Origin: Rallus limicola
Taxonomy: Eukaryota > Chordata > Aves > Gruiformes > Rallidae
Length of the DNA stretch: 64,000 bases
Assembly: GCA_022605955.1 (NCBI GenBank)
Contig: JAKCOZ010000012.1
Span: 25,480,015 to 25,544,014 of the forward strand
Direction: 5' to 3'
The notes beneath the pieces are model-generated. The model did not search any database. It saw nothing but the letters and a program-made list of their open reading frames with translations, and was not told the origin of the DNA. This document shows, one piece after another, positions 34,601 to 46,512 of the stretch (position 1 is its first letter; the number at the start of each line of letters is the position of its first letter). A program made the translations under genes and the position numbers.

Positions 34601-35730
34601 GCACAAAAGCACCCATCCCCATCCCAGCCAGCATGAGGACTCTCACTTTGGTCCATTGTGCTGCCAGTGCTCCACTTTGGTGAGCTAAAACTTTGCCCAG
34701 TGCACTCTGCTTAAATTTTAAGCAAGTAGGAGGGGGTTGAAACAGGAGCAGAAGGTTGAAACAGGAGCTGGAGGTGCATCTCTTCTGAAGCCTTTTTGTC
34801 TTCAGGTCTGTAGGCAAAACCATCTATAGTGGAACTCTACAAGAGCTTTTGTTCTCCAGCTTTATGGAAGACCCATCAAAAGCACATGTGTGTGTGTTTA
34901 ACAGGATTCTTGTGACTACACTGGAGCCCAGACACCCACTGTGCATGCACACACACTCCCTTGGAGCAACCCCTCCTGCTCTGAGCACTGCACAGCCCTA
35001 GTAGGAGGCAACTTCTGCCTGGAGAAGATTGGAGCTTAGTCCTTGAATGCGATCCACCAAATGTTCACAGACAGAAGGCATGAAAAGAAGGGGACATGGA
35101 AAAAGCTTTAAAATCCAATACAAGCATAGCTGAAGAGAAATACTGAGAGCTGGATGGCTGTTAGGTCTGACAAGCACATACAGCCTGGCAAGCAGTCAGC
35201 ATCTCCCCAACTGTTCAAAAATGGTGAGCGGCCCCAAACCTATGATAAAACCAAAAAAAAAAATAAATAAGTAGAAGCTAAATGGAGCAGAGAATATGGC
35301 CAGAGTTCAAATTCACTCGTGGAAAGCCAGCTGACAGGTTTTGCAGTCAGGAAAGACACAAGGAGAGCTGTGTTCTGATTTGTATATTACGGCGCAAACA
35401 GATTGCAAACAAGTTCCTAATCTCGCTGCGCTTCAGAATAAACCTTCGTTAATTCAAGCTGGCAGGACTTCTGAAAGAAATACAGCCCTTCCCTTCCACA
35501 AGTCTTGTGCTGCAGCCACATACAGGAAAAGCTCAGTTATTATTCTCTAAGTATGTCTGTTGAAGCAGACCATGAAAATCCTGGCTGGTGGCACGAAGCA
35601 AGGTGTGAACACCCCGTGCTGCACAGCGCTGAAAGATATAGTTATCTATCTCACTTGTCCAGCACCAGAGTCCTTTTCTCCTACGTGACACCATGGGTAC
35701 ATTGGTGAATCAGGATCCTTCCCACTAAAG
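31640..35730. other. Non-coding sequence
   Basis: No gene supported. A doubled unit GGTTGAAACAGGAGC is at about 34735-34770. 35365-35490 is CpG-bearing, low in repeats, and possibly constrained. Confidence 0.5.
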
Positions 35731-36396
35731 CCCAGTTATGTCCTGGGTCCTGGTGGGTGACAGGGTGGCCATGAGCCAGCAGTGTGTCCTGGGGCTGAGA
35801 GAGACAATGGGATCCTGGGGGGCATCAGGAGGAGTGTGGGCAGCAGGTGACAGGAGGGGATCCTCCCCCTCTGCTCTGCCCTGCTCAGGCCCCACCTGCA
35901 GTGTTGTGTGCAGTGCTGGGCTCCCTGGGATCAAAAGGACAGGGATCTCCTGGAGAGAGTCCAGAGGAGGCTCTGGAGATGCTGAAGGGCCTGGAGCATC
36001 TCCCCTGTGAAGAAAGGCTGAGTAAGTTGGGACTGTTCAGTCCTGAGAAGAGAAGACTAAGGGGGGACCTAATTAATGTTTATAATTATCTTAAGCAGGG
36101 GCTGCAGGGGGGAATGTCCAGCCCCTTTTCAGTGTCTGTGGGGACAGGACAAGGGGCAATGGCTGCAAGTTGGAGCACAGGGAGTTCCACCCCAACATGG
36201 GGAAGAACTTTTCCCCAGTGAGGGTGAGGGAGCCCTGGGCCAGGCTGCCCAGGGGGTGTGGAGTCTCCTTCTCTGGAGAGATTCCAGCCCTGTCTGGACG
36301 CCTGAGTGATATGTCCTAGGGAGCTGCTTTGGCAGGTGGTTGGACCCCATGATCTCTCAAGGTCCCTTCCAACCCCTACAACGCTATGATTCTATG
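35731..36396 (+). mobile_element. CR1 LINE, 5'-truncated
   Basis: Begins within the block CAGTTATGTCCTGG also found at 30977 and runs to CAACGCTATGATTCTATG. Same subfamily as 30785-31639. Confidence 0.92.
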
Positions 36397-38117
36397 TCCA
36401 TGCACTCGTGTACTAAGCATTAAAACCCATCCCTATGTAAGGCTGTGCCTTGAATAAAAGCCCAAAATGTTTACCAAGTGCATCACAAGCACTGAATCTA
36501 CATGCCCAGTGCTTTGCAGGGGAGAAGGGATGACATATCCCTGTTCTCTTGACGTTAGACACAGCCAGATTTAGTCACTATTGTCATATCTTCTGAATTA
36601 TAAACCTGTCCCAAAAGGTACTAGGATTTAAGTGACTTCTTTTGGATGGACTTGCTTTAGTGATTCACTCACCGAGGTCACCTTACAGATCAGCTTAACA
36701 CATACTTGGCACCCATCAGCTGCAGCACCTTGTCCTGCCCCCAGGTTTCTGCAGCATCTTCTCTGGCCCATCTTACCCGCACCCATCTCTTGTGATGGGA
36801 CTGAAGAACAGAGCAGTGAGCAAGCCCTCCTTAATTAAACCATCCCTCTTCCCACACAATCCCGACAGCTCTTAAACGACACGTTAACATCACTACACGC
36901 CAGCATAAGGAGCTCTAAAAGCTCTCCATCCTTCAGTAGATGGTTGTAAAACGAATTCTTGATGGCCCACTTAGTACCAGCCTAGACAGACCTGTTTACC
37001 CTAAATTCCCCTCCCATCCCAGAGCTGGGCTAACTATTAACAGCCTTTAAAGAGAAAACAAAACAAAACAAAACAACCCCCCAGAACTTTAGAAAGAGGC
37101 ACACCTCGGTTTCCCTAAGACAGCTTTACAAAGTGTCCCATCATCTCCTGCCACAGGCTGAGAATATTGCTGGCTTCTCCTCGGGGCTCTTTTGAGAAGC
37201 TTAGGCAATTCAACCAATGAAAGATTCTTAGGAACTCGCATTCCATTTTAGAACAGTCCAGTTGACCCTTCTGGTATCAGTATTCAAGCAGGAAGACAAC
37301 TCACAAGAGATTTCTTCATGCTGAGCCCCTCTCAAGCTTCCTGGACATGGTTTAGCAGGATCCCCACCACCAGCTAAACTCCACAGAGATGCCTTTCTCC
37401 TTTTAGACAGGGTGGAAAAGGAAGAATATCTAACGTTTTTAAGGAAGAAAATATTTTGAGTATGCATACTACTATCAAGCTGATATAAAAATCTCTTTTA
37501 TTAGCCTAGAGAATAATGAGAAGCTGCGCAAGAGCCTGTACTTTGTTGTCAGTCTCTACATATGCTTTATGATAAATGCTATTGAAGTACTTTAATTACT
37601 TTTTTGTGTTAACCAGTCGGTATTGAAAGGACTCGACTTGTTTATATGATCTCAGAGCTCAAATACGAAAGTAATTGACATTTCTTCTGATCAAAGGAAG
37701 TGAATTATTTCTGTGATGAATTCAAAAGAAGCTCTCGTAAAAACAGTGCATCTCAGAAGACTCTCATTACCATAATATAATCAGGTCTTTATAGGAATGG
37801 GATCAAATGCACCTTTGCACATTATAATGTTCAAGTGATGTTAATTATCTTGCAATGACTACATTTTATTTAGGCCATGCAACTTTTTACAAAAGTTATT
37901 TATACATTGTAGTGATTTGGACAAAGCAGATTGCTCACTGGAGAGTTCCTCAGACATTGCAACTGTTTGTCCTTGGAAACAGAAATTGGGTCTCAGTTCA
38001 AAGCCAAGTGCACATTGACTATAAACATGTCCTCCTGGCTGTGGAGAAGACTGTATGCTGTTGGAGAGAGCAATAGGTGTCTTTCGTGTGAGCAGATGAT
38101 AAGAGGTGGGTCCATTA
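36397..38117. other. Non-coding sequence
   Basis: No gene found. An AAAAC-rich run at 37053-37075. The AT-rich block 37500-37745 retains complex, non-repetitive sequence and may be a conserved element. Confidence 0.5.
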
Positions 38118-38647
38118 TCCTCAGCTCTGCTGAGGCTGCATCTCAAGTGCTGTGTCCAGTTTTGGGCCCCTCACCAAAGGAAGGATGTTGAGATGCTGGA
38201 GCATGTACAGAGAGGGGCAACGAATCTGGTGAAGGGTTTGGAGCACAAATCCTGTGAGGAGCAGCTGAGGGAGCTGGGGCTGTTTAGCCTTGAGAGAAGG
38301 AGGCTGAGGGGAGACCTTAGAGCTCTCTACAGCTACCTGGAAGGAGGGGATAGAGAGGTGCGGGGGTTGGTCTCTTCTCTCAGGTAACAATCAATAGGGT
38401 GTGAGGGAATGGTTTTAAACTGCACCAGGGGAGATTTTAGGTCAGATATCAGGAAGAATTTCTGTACTGAAAGGGCTGTCAGGCATTGGGACAGGCTGCC
38501 CAGGGAGGTGGTGGAGTCACCATCCCTGGAGGAATTTGAAAGGTGTGGATGTGCTTGGGGACATGGTCTAGAGGTGGGCTGGGCAGGGTCAGGCTGTGGT
38601 TGGACTCGGTGATTGTAAGGGTCTCTTCCAACCTCAGTGATTCTATG
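38118..38647 (+). mobile_element. CR1 LINE, 5'-truncated
   Basis: Contains AAGTGCTGTGTCCAGTTTTG, CTGCCCAGGGAGGTGGTGGA and the end TTCCAACCTCAGTGATTCTA. Same subfamily as 10212-10750. Confidence 0.92.
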
Positions 38648-40239
38648 AGCCTCTCTCATGGAGAGGCTTTATGTTGTGCCTAGAAGGAGCAAGTCACAGG
38701 GGCAGCAGAAAAACTTCAGCATCTTGTAAGGCTCAAGTTGAGAAAGCACTAAAGCCCTTGGAGCCAACAGCAGGCAGAAAACAAAGAAAAAGTCTTCAGA
38801 AACAACGGGTTATCTCTATGTACTAGGAAGAAGGGACAAGCAAAGGGATACAAAATTGATGGGGCTGTCAGTGCCAGAGACAACAGCAACAACCTTAGCA
38901 GCTTGGAAGAGGACTAGAAGGAAGAGCTAAAGGATGAGAGACTGAACAAAGTCACAGCAGTCACGATAGCAGATAAGATGCTGACCATTTGTTTAGAAGG
39001 GACAGAATTTCAGAAATCTTACTTAAGAATTTGACACCCTTTGGACACAGTAGTGGAGAACAAAGTCTTCAAGATAACTACAAGGAGCTGAGCTAAGGAA
39101 GGACACACAGTCGCTACGTAATCAGTATCTCTTCTTGGTAGTTATGAAACTACTGAGTCACTGCAAAAAAAAAATTGATATTTCCTCTGAAATTTGGGAT
39201 GTTCAAAGAGAAAAGTAACTTCCAGAGCTCCTTTGAAAAGCCAAGGCTAAGCACTGACATCCATTTGTTCTAGTTAAGGTATGCTAATATATATGCATTT
39301 ATGACCAAATGCAGAACCTTTCAATGCTTGCTTCCCCACATTAATATATTAAAACAGTTCATATTATATCCCAGGCTGTCACATACAAGTGCTATCTCAA
39401 GAAGCTATGCAAGAAAATGAAATTTGAAAATGTTGTTTCATAATTCCGGAATAAATTGAGAGATAATGAAATAGCTGCCGTGCTGTTCCACTTGAAACTT
39501 AATTCCAGTGTAATTCAAATGCACAGCACTGATTACCCATGCCATTTGTGGGGAGGGGGGGGGTGGGGAAAGGAAATAAAAGAGGGGATTTCAGCTCCAG
39601 TAAAACTGAAAACAGCATCTATATTCCTACGGAACGCAGCAGAAGAAATACATCTCAATTAATAACAGCTCCTGGGTTTCTAGACATAGCAGCCTCGTAT
39701 GTGAAAACAACAAATTACTTTGCTTGATTTTCAAGGTGGCTGTTCTGCATCTAGCAGACATGAGAGCCAGAGGGTCCTCAAGTGGTGGGGTCCACGGGCC
39801 TGCTGCTCACCCCAGGCAGCCAGCCATACATAGGCTGAAGGTATGGCAGAACCATTTCCTGACCGCACACCCACAACGTGGCTGAAGAGGCTTTGAGATC
39901 GGCTTCTTGTAACAAACTCCTCAAGCAGAAGCCTAAGGGTGCCTGTTTTTAGAAAACTCTGCACTGTATTTTAAATTTCTAAAGCATTTCAATGCACAGA
40001 AAGCCACCTCCCAACCAAAGGGCTACAAGACCCAACCACTTCTGACCTGAGGCATAAAAAAAGGCATATAACCTTATAAAAGGTTGACTGAAGAGGGGTA
40101 GGAGGACAGAAAAACCTCCTGCGCTGTGAAACGTCCCTCTGGGCAGCCCCAGAGTAAAGAACTGTGGGTCTGTGGAGAAGGTAAAATGCCAGGGATGGGA
40201 CGAGATCACTTCATCCACTGCCATTCTGCTGAAGGCACT
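38648..40239. other. Non-coding sequence
   Basis: No gene found. A G-rich run at 39548-39568; 39430-39540 looks low in repeats. Confidence 0.5.
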
Positions 40240-40690
40240 GCCATAGATGACATCAAGGTCTGTGCCCAGCCAAATCTTGAGCATTTCCAGCAAGGAACAG
40301 TCCTCCACTTCTCTGGGCAGTTTACTCCAGTGTTTAGTTATTCTTCCCCCTTCCCTGTCCTTCCTCTAGTCACACTGAACTTTCCCTGAAGCAGCTTGTA
40401 CATGGTGCCTCTGATCCTGCCACATCGAACCCTTACAAAGGGATATGCTCCACCTTCCCCACAACTACCTGCTGGGCACTGGAAGACTAGATCACCTGAG
40501 CCTTCTCTCCTCCTAGCTGAGGAGAGATCCCAACTCCTTAAACCTTTCTTCATGTGCCAGGTTCTCAAACCCTCTAAATCATCTTGGTGGCCTTCTGCTA
40601 GCTCTTCTCTAGTTTGGGGTTATTTTTTTCCCCCACTCTCTTGAGTAGAGAGGGACCAAAACTGGATGTGACATTTAGGTAAAGCACCAC
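40240..40690 (-). mobile_element. Old diverged CR1-like fragment
   Basis: Order of blocks matches the CR1 tail in reverse: ATCTTGAGCATTTCCAGCAA, CTCTGGGCAGTTTACTCCAG, CTCCTAGCTGAGGAGAGATC, then GACCAAAACTGGATGTGACA. Much more diverged than the other copies. Confidence 0.6.
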
Positions 40691-41185
40691 ATGCCTTTGC
40701 CTGGAGATGCTGTAGCACCCACACCCTGAGGCACAGAGGGACTGGACCTCAGGAGGGGGCTGGCTCCCTGTACTTGGTTAGGCTGCTGTAGGTTGTTTCA
40801 CTTCTCAGGTCTGAGTCACTCTGTTAACGGTGGCTCAGGCATCAAAGGGACTGTTACTCTTCACTGGATACAGTCTCTGAGAACTGAAGTTTTAACAAGC
40901 TATTCCAAGATCTTAACTTGGCTGAGGGTTTTAAGAGCAGGCACTTTTAAACAGTCATAGAGCAAATACCATCAGTAAATGTTAGCTCTCTCAGTAGCTT
41001 TGCAGATCTGCCTCAGTTGTAACGTTAAGGGTCGAAAACCAAAATCCTGCCAGAGGGAAGTCTAAAACCTGAGCAGCAACTGTGGTGAGATGATCCCACT
41101 CAGCTTCACTACACCAATTCACACCTTGCTCTGCGCAGAGGCACCAACTGATGCTTCCATCAGGACAGTGTGGAAAGTGTTGAGT
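40691..41185. other. Non-coding sequence
   Basis: Nothing recognised beyond weak similarity of the last about 25 bp to the bases before 8041. Confidence 0.5.
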
Positions 41186-42048
41186 TGTTGCTTTTTGCAA
41201 ATCCAAATTTTGTAATATAGTTTGGCTATTTCAGTTTAGTATTTAGAGACTGAGGCCGTGGGTTGGTACCCAAGGAAATGCCGCTCAGCGAACAGGCGGA
41301 TTGATACTGGGATACAAAATTACCATATCAACAGGTAAAATGGGTTCTCCATGCCATCTAAAAATTCTAAAGGGACCTTTTTTAAGATTAATCCAGCCTG
41401 TGCTGACAAGGACCCATCCCCCTGGCTCTGAGATACCGTGAGGACAATCACTGAAGGCGCCCCTAAGGCCTTGAACGCACAAGTAAAGATAGCGAATCTC
41501 GAGAGGAGGATTTCCCCCTCTGCCCCTTGCCTTTGGTTGTGACCACCCTTTTCGGACTACTTGCAAAATTTGTGGTTTCTGCTAAACAAAAAGAGAAACA
41601 TTATCTGAAACCTGCGTGAGCTTCGACTTCTTTCAGCCCTAGGCTCATGCCAATTGGCGGGAAAGTGCAGATAAAATCAAGTACCTGCCAGAGAGCAATT
41701 GTCCCAGGCAAAAGGGGTATTTAAGTGTTATATAAGTCCATACATACTAATTTTCCTCACTAAAGGGGAAACAGGGCCTCACTAACGGGAAACATGAATC
41801 TGCCAGACATACTATTGTAAATGAGGCGCCTGTATTGATGCCAGTAAACTTTCAAAATAACCAATCCATAGTCAAACAAGGGGGTGGGATTTCACACAGG
41901 AATAAGGTATAAAAATGTAACAAACTCTGCCCAAGGGATGCCTACTTTTGGGTCACCTGCTCCTGCAAGAACGTATAATAAAGTAATTACTGTTTCACTA
42001 ACATGTCTACCTCGAGTCCTTTCTTAGGACTATTTGGCATTTCTAACA
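41186..42048 (+). mobile_element. Old LTR-like element, copy 2
   Basis: Relative of 8041-9095. TG...CA ends (TGTTGC to TTTCTAACA), TATA box 41908-41914, poly(A) signal AATAAA at 41977-41982 and a shared terminal block. About 190 bp shorter overall, mainly because the stretch before GACTGAGGCC is missing. No clear target duplication. No internal retroviral genes next to it, so probably a solo LTR. Confidence 0.68.
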
Positions 42049-42657
42049 ACAGCAAAGAGCATTTGCAGGGTTAATTCCCACACAAGCCTCCTGTACCTAT
42101 TGTAGCACAGATGGGTACTTCACCCTTCCACACCCTAAGGCAATCCCAGCAATCAGATCTCTGCCATTCCCTAGAAACCCTGTTGCCATCAAGTGCAGGT
42201 CCCTCCCAGCCACATCTCAGGCAGCATCATGGACGGGATGTCAGCAATAACCTCATCACTGGTGATGCTTTACAGCATGAGTTATGTCATTAGCATGCTG
42301 GTACCAGTGAAGCAACTGTAAGGGTTTCTGAGAAACCCACCTAACCTACAGGAAAAGGCTTTGAGAGTAGAAAATTAATGTTTATCCAGGAGAACTTGCT
42401 TTGCTATGAGAAAAGTACTGTGCCTCAGGACCATATTTTAGCCAGCTGGTAATTTGCACCCAATCCAATTAGTTTGAAAGCAGTTTAAACAAGTGAGGGA
42501 AAAAAAATTAAGCCATCAAATATTAAGCACAGTTACATTCTCAGTGTTGGGCAAAGGAAAAGGAAACTATTTCCATGTAGTTGAATACACTATTTGTCTC
42601 CTATGTACAAAGACAAGCCAGGCAGGTGGTTTATTGCAAAACTGAGCATCACTTGGA
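42049..42657. other. Non-coding sequence
   Basis: Nothing recognised. Confidence 0.5.
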
Positions 42658-42731
42658 GCTTTGGCAGGGGGGTTGGACTCGATGATCTCTTGAGGTCCCT
42701 TCCAACCCCTACAATTCTCTGATTCTGTGAT
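42658..42731 (+). mobile_element. Short CR1 3' end
   Basis: GTTGGACTCGATGATCTCTT, then CCTTCCAACCCCTACAATTC and TGATTCTGTGA. Last about 75 bp of the subfamily seen at 30785-31639. Confidence 0.85.
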
Positions 42732-45700
42732 TTTTTCATCACTGCTCTGCTCCCACCATTGGGCAAAGCTAAAGTTTCTCCATGTTCCACATGCCTGCAC
42801 CCCCATCCAATATTTCAGCTGAAACCAAAATCTCTACCCAAGAAACTCAGCAGAAAGCAACCAGAGAAGCTGACAGCAGCTACAGCCACCTGGAGTAACA
42901 GGGATGGGCAAGTGGAAGAGTGTCATAGGGATAGGGGTCACCCAGCAGGTGAGTGTCCTTATTCAACAACAACCTCTGGCATGCTCCAGGCATCCTTCAG
43001 CCCTCTACCACCCTTCTTCAGTGAGAACTATTCATTTAAAAACAAAAATGCATACGGAAAAATAAATAAAAATAAGATAGGATACTAATACATCCTACAC
43101 TGGAAAAGTGGTCCCAACAAATCTCCCCATAAGTAATGCAAATAACTCCATGCATGGACCAAGGTGCTGGGGAAGGCAGAGCACAAATCAGGATGTATTT
43201 ATAGGATGCTCAGAAACTCCATGATAGGGAAAATAGAGTCACACTGACCATGTTTTTGTTCTTTTCACTGTGATATTTTACATACAAGTCCCCTGTCCAT
43301 TTGAAGTGCTTCCCCACTGCCCAGCCACTCTCCCCAGAGAGTCACACAGACAGCTTCCACTTCCAATCCCAGAGAGGCCCACAGACCTCTGACCAAGTCA
43401 GAAACAGTCCCTTTCCAAGTCAGTCACAGATCCCAGCAGGGCAGCTTTTGCAGTTAAGGCTTTTATATTTATCAAGTCCCCAGGAATTCAGCTAAATTAT
43501 GTCAGCATGATTACATGCAGTAATTACAAGGAAACAGAGATGCAAGACTGAGAAGGCAAGGCCTGTGTAGACTAATCAATAAAATGAAACACCTTGAGCT
43601 AATTATTTTTCCCAAATAACTTAAAGGCATTTGCACAATATACATATATACATAAACAAACAAAAACAAAGGAGTTTGGGGATGCTCAGATGCCAAGCGA
43701 TGGCCTCACAGTCATTTAAATATCTCCAAAAGAGTTAAGGTTGGTACCAGCATCATCACAGATGTCAACCCCAATGGTAAACAGCACATCTTCCTCCTCA
43801 CCAGGGCTAACTAGCCCAAACCAAGTATGACTGTACTGCCACCCAAGCCAGCTTGGATTGTGTCAAAGCTATGTATTGCAAGCACAGGTATTTTTGATGG
43901 TGTTCAGAAATACTTGGGCAAAAGAGAAGAAAGCAGAAGAGTTATACGTGATACTAACATAAACAATCATTTTTAGGGTTGGTAAAGCAGCACCTTGTCT
44001 GTAAGGTCTGCAAATAGACCAAGTTTTAAAAGCCAATATTGATACTTCAGAAAGTGTTTACATGGACTTTACTGGAAAAGGAAGTTAACTGTTTATTTAA
44101 CATTTTTTCTTATGAATGTTAAATAAAGAGTTAATTTCCTTTTCTTTCCCTTTTATGAGAAAATGTTAAATCTGGGGGTTTTTTTAGTCCAAACATATTT
44201 CTCACAAAGGATAACAAATATGAAGGAAATAAAAGCTCTTGTCTTTCATCAGTACAAACACATGACTTCCCTGGGACAAACCAGGCTGAAAGCAAATCAA
44301 CAGGTACCTGTGCTGCTGGCATCCCCCATCCTCCAGCACAGGCAGGGCTGTGGGCAGAGATGCCAGGACACGCTGTCCCATCAAGGAGGTGACAGCCAGG
44401 CAGCAGGGCACGTGGACCAAAGATGCCCTTTCATTTCAGATGGCCAGTACAGCGTCTGCTTGGATCCACAGCACCGGATCCATCTGCTGGCAAAGCATCA
44501 CTTTTCAGGAGCTGCTCTTAGGAGAGACAGAAGAGCCCAAAAATCCAGAGTTCTGCTTAGCTTTTTAAAAATACACCAAAGAGAGGCAAATGCCTCAAGT
44601 TTACTCACATATCCTTCAGAGTTTACATCATACCATTGCCAGGATAAAGGCGACTGAACCTCTTTATCGAGTTCACTGGTTTTTAAGGCCATGAAGTTTC
44701 CCCACAAAGAAAGGAGCAACATCACTTCAAGGCTAATCAATCACAGGTTCACTGCATCAGGACTTACAGCCTGAGCAAGGGAAACATAGGGAGAGAGCAC
44801 CAGGCAGCATTTTTTTTTTTAAGTTGGGGGAAGGATTACAGAAGAATCCATTACACCCTTGTTTCCACAGCATCACTGGGACGTAAGGAGAGTCTAATTA
44901 TGAAAGCAAATCCATAGGAATGGTCATCTAAAGCTCAGCTGGTTTCTGTAGGAGAGCAAGTGGGGATAGTACAGATGCTGAACGGCAGCAGCAGAGGCAC
45001 ACGCATCTGGCAGGAGGCTCTGCACACTTGCATGACAAATAATCTCATTAAAGAAACAAATTGCATATTGCCAACAGAACCCCGTCCGCCTCAGCCGGCT
45101 TTGGTGCCATGGGTTTTGAGATCAACTCTCGACATATGAAGTGGGTATTTGAGCTTGAATAATTGGCCCAAAAATAATCCTTTTGTTTCTAGATTGATAG
45201 AATCACTTGTACTGCATCCAAGAAGTGCCAGAAGATTAAGTTGGTAATGAGATTGTACCTTTCCCTATTCTCGTTACTTTGTCAGGGCAAATAATTGATG
45301 TGCCATTCTCTGCTCTTGCCATGAGACTGGATTTGCATTTTTGCTTCCAAAGAAGCTGGGTTTTTGCTGGTTATGGTTATTCTGTACTGGTTTGGGGGTT
45401 TGCTGAGGAGCACGGGCATTCTGGGTTTTGGCTTTTTGAGATGCTGAAGGAGAAATACCACAGCCACAGACAGGATTTGCAGGGTACAAGACAGTACTGT
45501 TCACTGCAGATTCTCACCTTCCTTGTTTTCCCATACTCTCCTCTAACGAGGTACAAATGTTTCCTATACCCTGCTGTAGGATTTGCAACTACTCCTCCAG
45601 ACACAACATCTCAAACCACTCTCAGATTCTCACAGGACAAGCTGCAGATGGGAGCTTCACCTGCTCTTTTTGCACCACTTAAAGGTCCATGGGTAAGCAG

Positions 45701-46318
45701 GTTCATATCCCAGGGTCACTACACTACATGCTGAACCTCCCAGCCATTTGAGCAAGGAACTTGTCTTAATGGGTGTCTGTCTCTTGCTTCTTCACCTCAA
45801 AACATGAGTTTTCATACACCAGCCTCTTGCACCATGACTCTGAAGTCCTGTATCTAATTCAGAGTGCTTTGCCACAGGGAGATGCTGGCCTTTATTCCCC
45901 CCCACATCATGCTAACTAGATACAGTTGTATCAGTCTGCACCTGAATTAATAATATGGGGAACCTGGCTTAAAGGTACCAGTTCTGATCAGGATTCTGGG
46001 TTTTACAGCTTCTTTTGAAAGATGTGTGACATTTTCACAGCCAGCATGCCAGAGAATAAGAGGGGGTTTTAATCAAATACAAAGGAACTGCAGTGTAAAG
46101 CACAGTCTCATCACCTGCAAACACACACAGCCATCCTAAATCCTTGCCAGGGTAGGAATTATCAGGGTATCATACAGCAAACTGATGCATTGACAGCTGA
46201 CATGCATTTACACAGACCCTGTACAACACCACGATGCACAAAGCCACATACATTCAATCCTGTCAGCACTCAAGCTACGCTTGCCATTCTGTGCTGTAAC
46301 CCATAGTTGGCTTGTTAG
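42732..46318. other. Mostly unique non-coding sequence
   Basis: No gene supported. The 164-codon frame at 44163-44657 is opposed by frames on the other strand and has no domain. Contains the hairpin at 44076-44143 and a low-repeat, CpG-bearing block at 45040-45190. Confidence 0.5.
44076..44143. repeat. 29-bp near-perfect inverted repeat (hairpin)
   Basis: Arms 44076-44104 and 44115-44143 pair with two mismatches, around a 10-nt loop (44105-44114). The core arm is TTTATTTAACATT. AT-rich. It could be a small palindromic transposon remnant, a hairpin RNA such as a microRNA precursor, or a chance palindrome formed by template switching. The sequence alone does not decide. Confidence 0.75.
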
Positions 46319-46512
46319 AACCATAGAATCACCTGGGTTGGAAGAGACCTTTAAGATCATTGAGTCCAACCACAGCCTGACCCTGCCCAGCCCACCTCTA
46401 GACCATGTCCTCAAGCACAACATCCACACACCTTTTAAATCCCTCCAGGGATGGTGACCACCTCCCTGGGCAGCCTGTTCCAGTACTTGGCTATCCTTTC
46501 CAATACTTGACT
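46319..46512 (-). mobile_element. CR1 LINE 3' fragment
   Basis: CCATAGAATCACCTGGGTTG, AAGATCATTGAGTCCAACCA and the block to GGGCAGCCTGTTCCAGT. Same subfamily as 10212-10750, with which it shares long near-identical sequence. The right edge is approximate. Confidence 0.88.

Noticed and set aside
8041..42048. The two older LTR-like elements as the ends of one 34-kb provirus
   Set aside because: They are far diverged from each other, too far apart, and nothing between them resembles gag, pol or env.
44163..44657. 164-codon plus-strand frame as a gene
   Set aside because: Overlapped by several opposed frames, no domain, no regulatory context.
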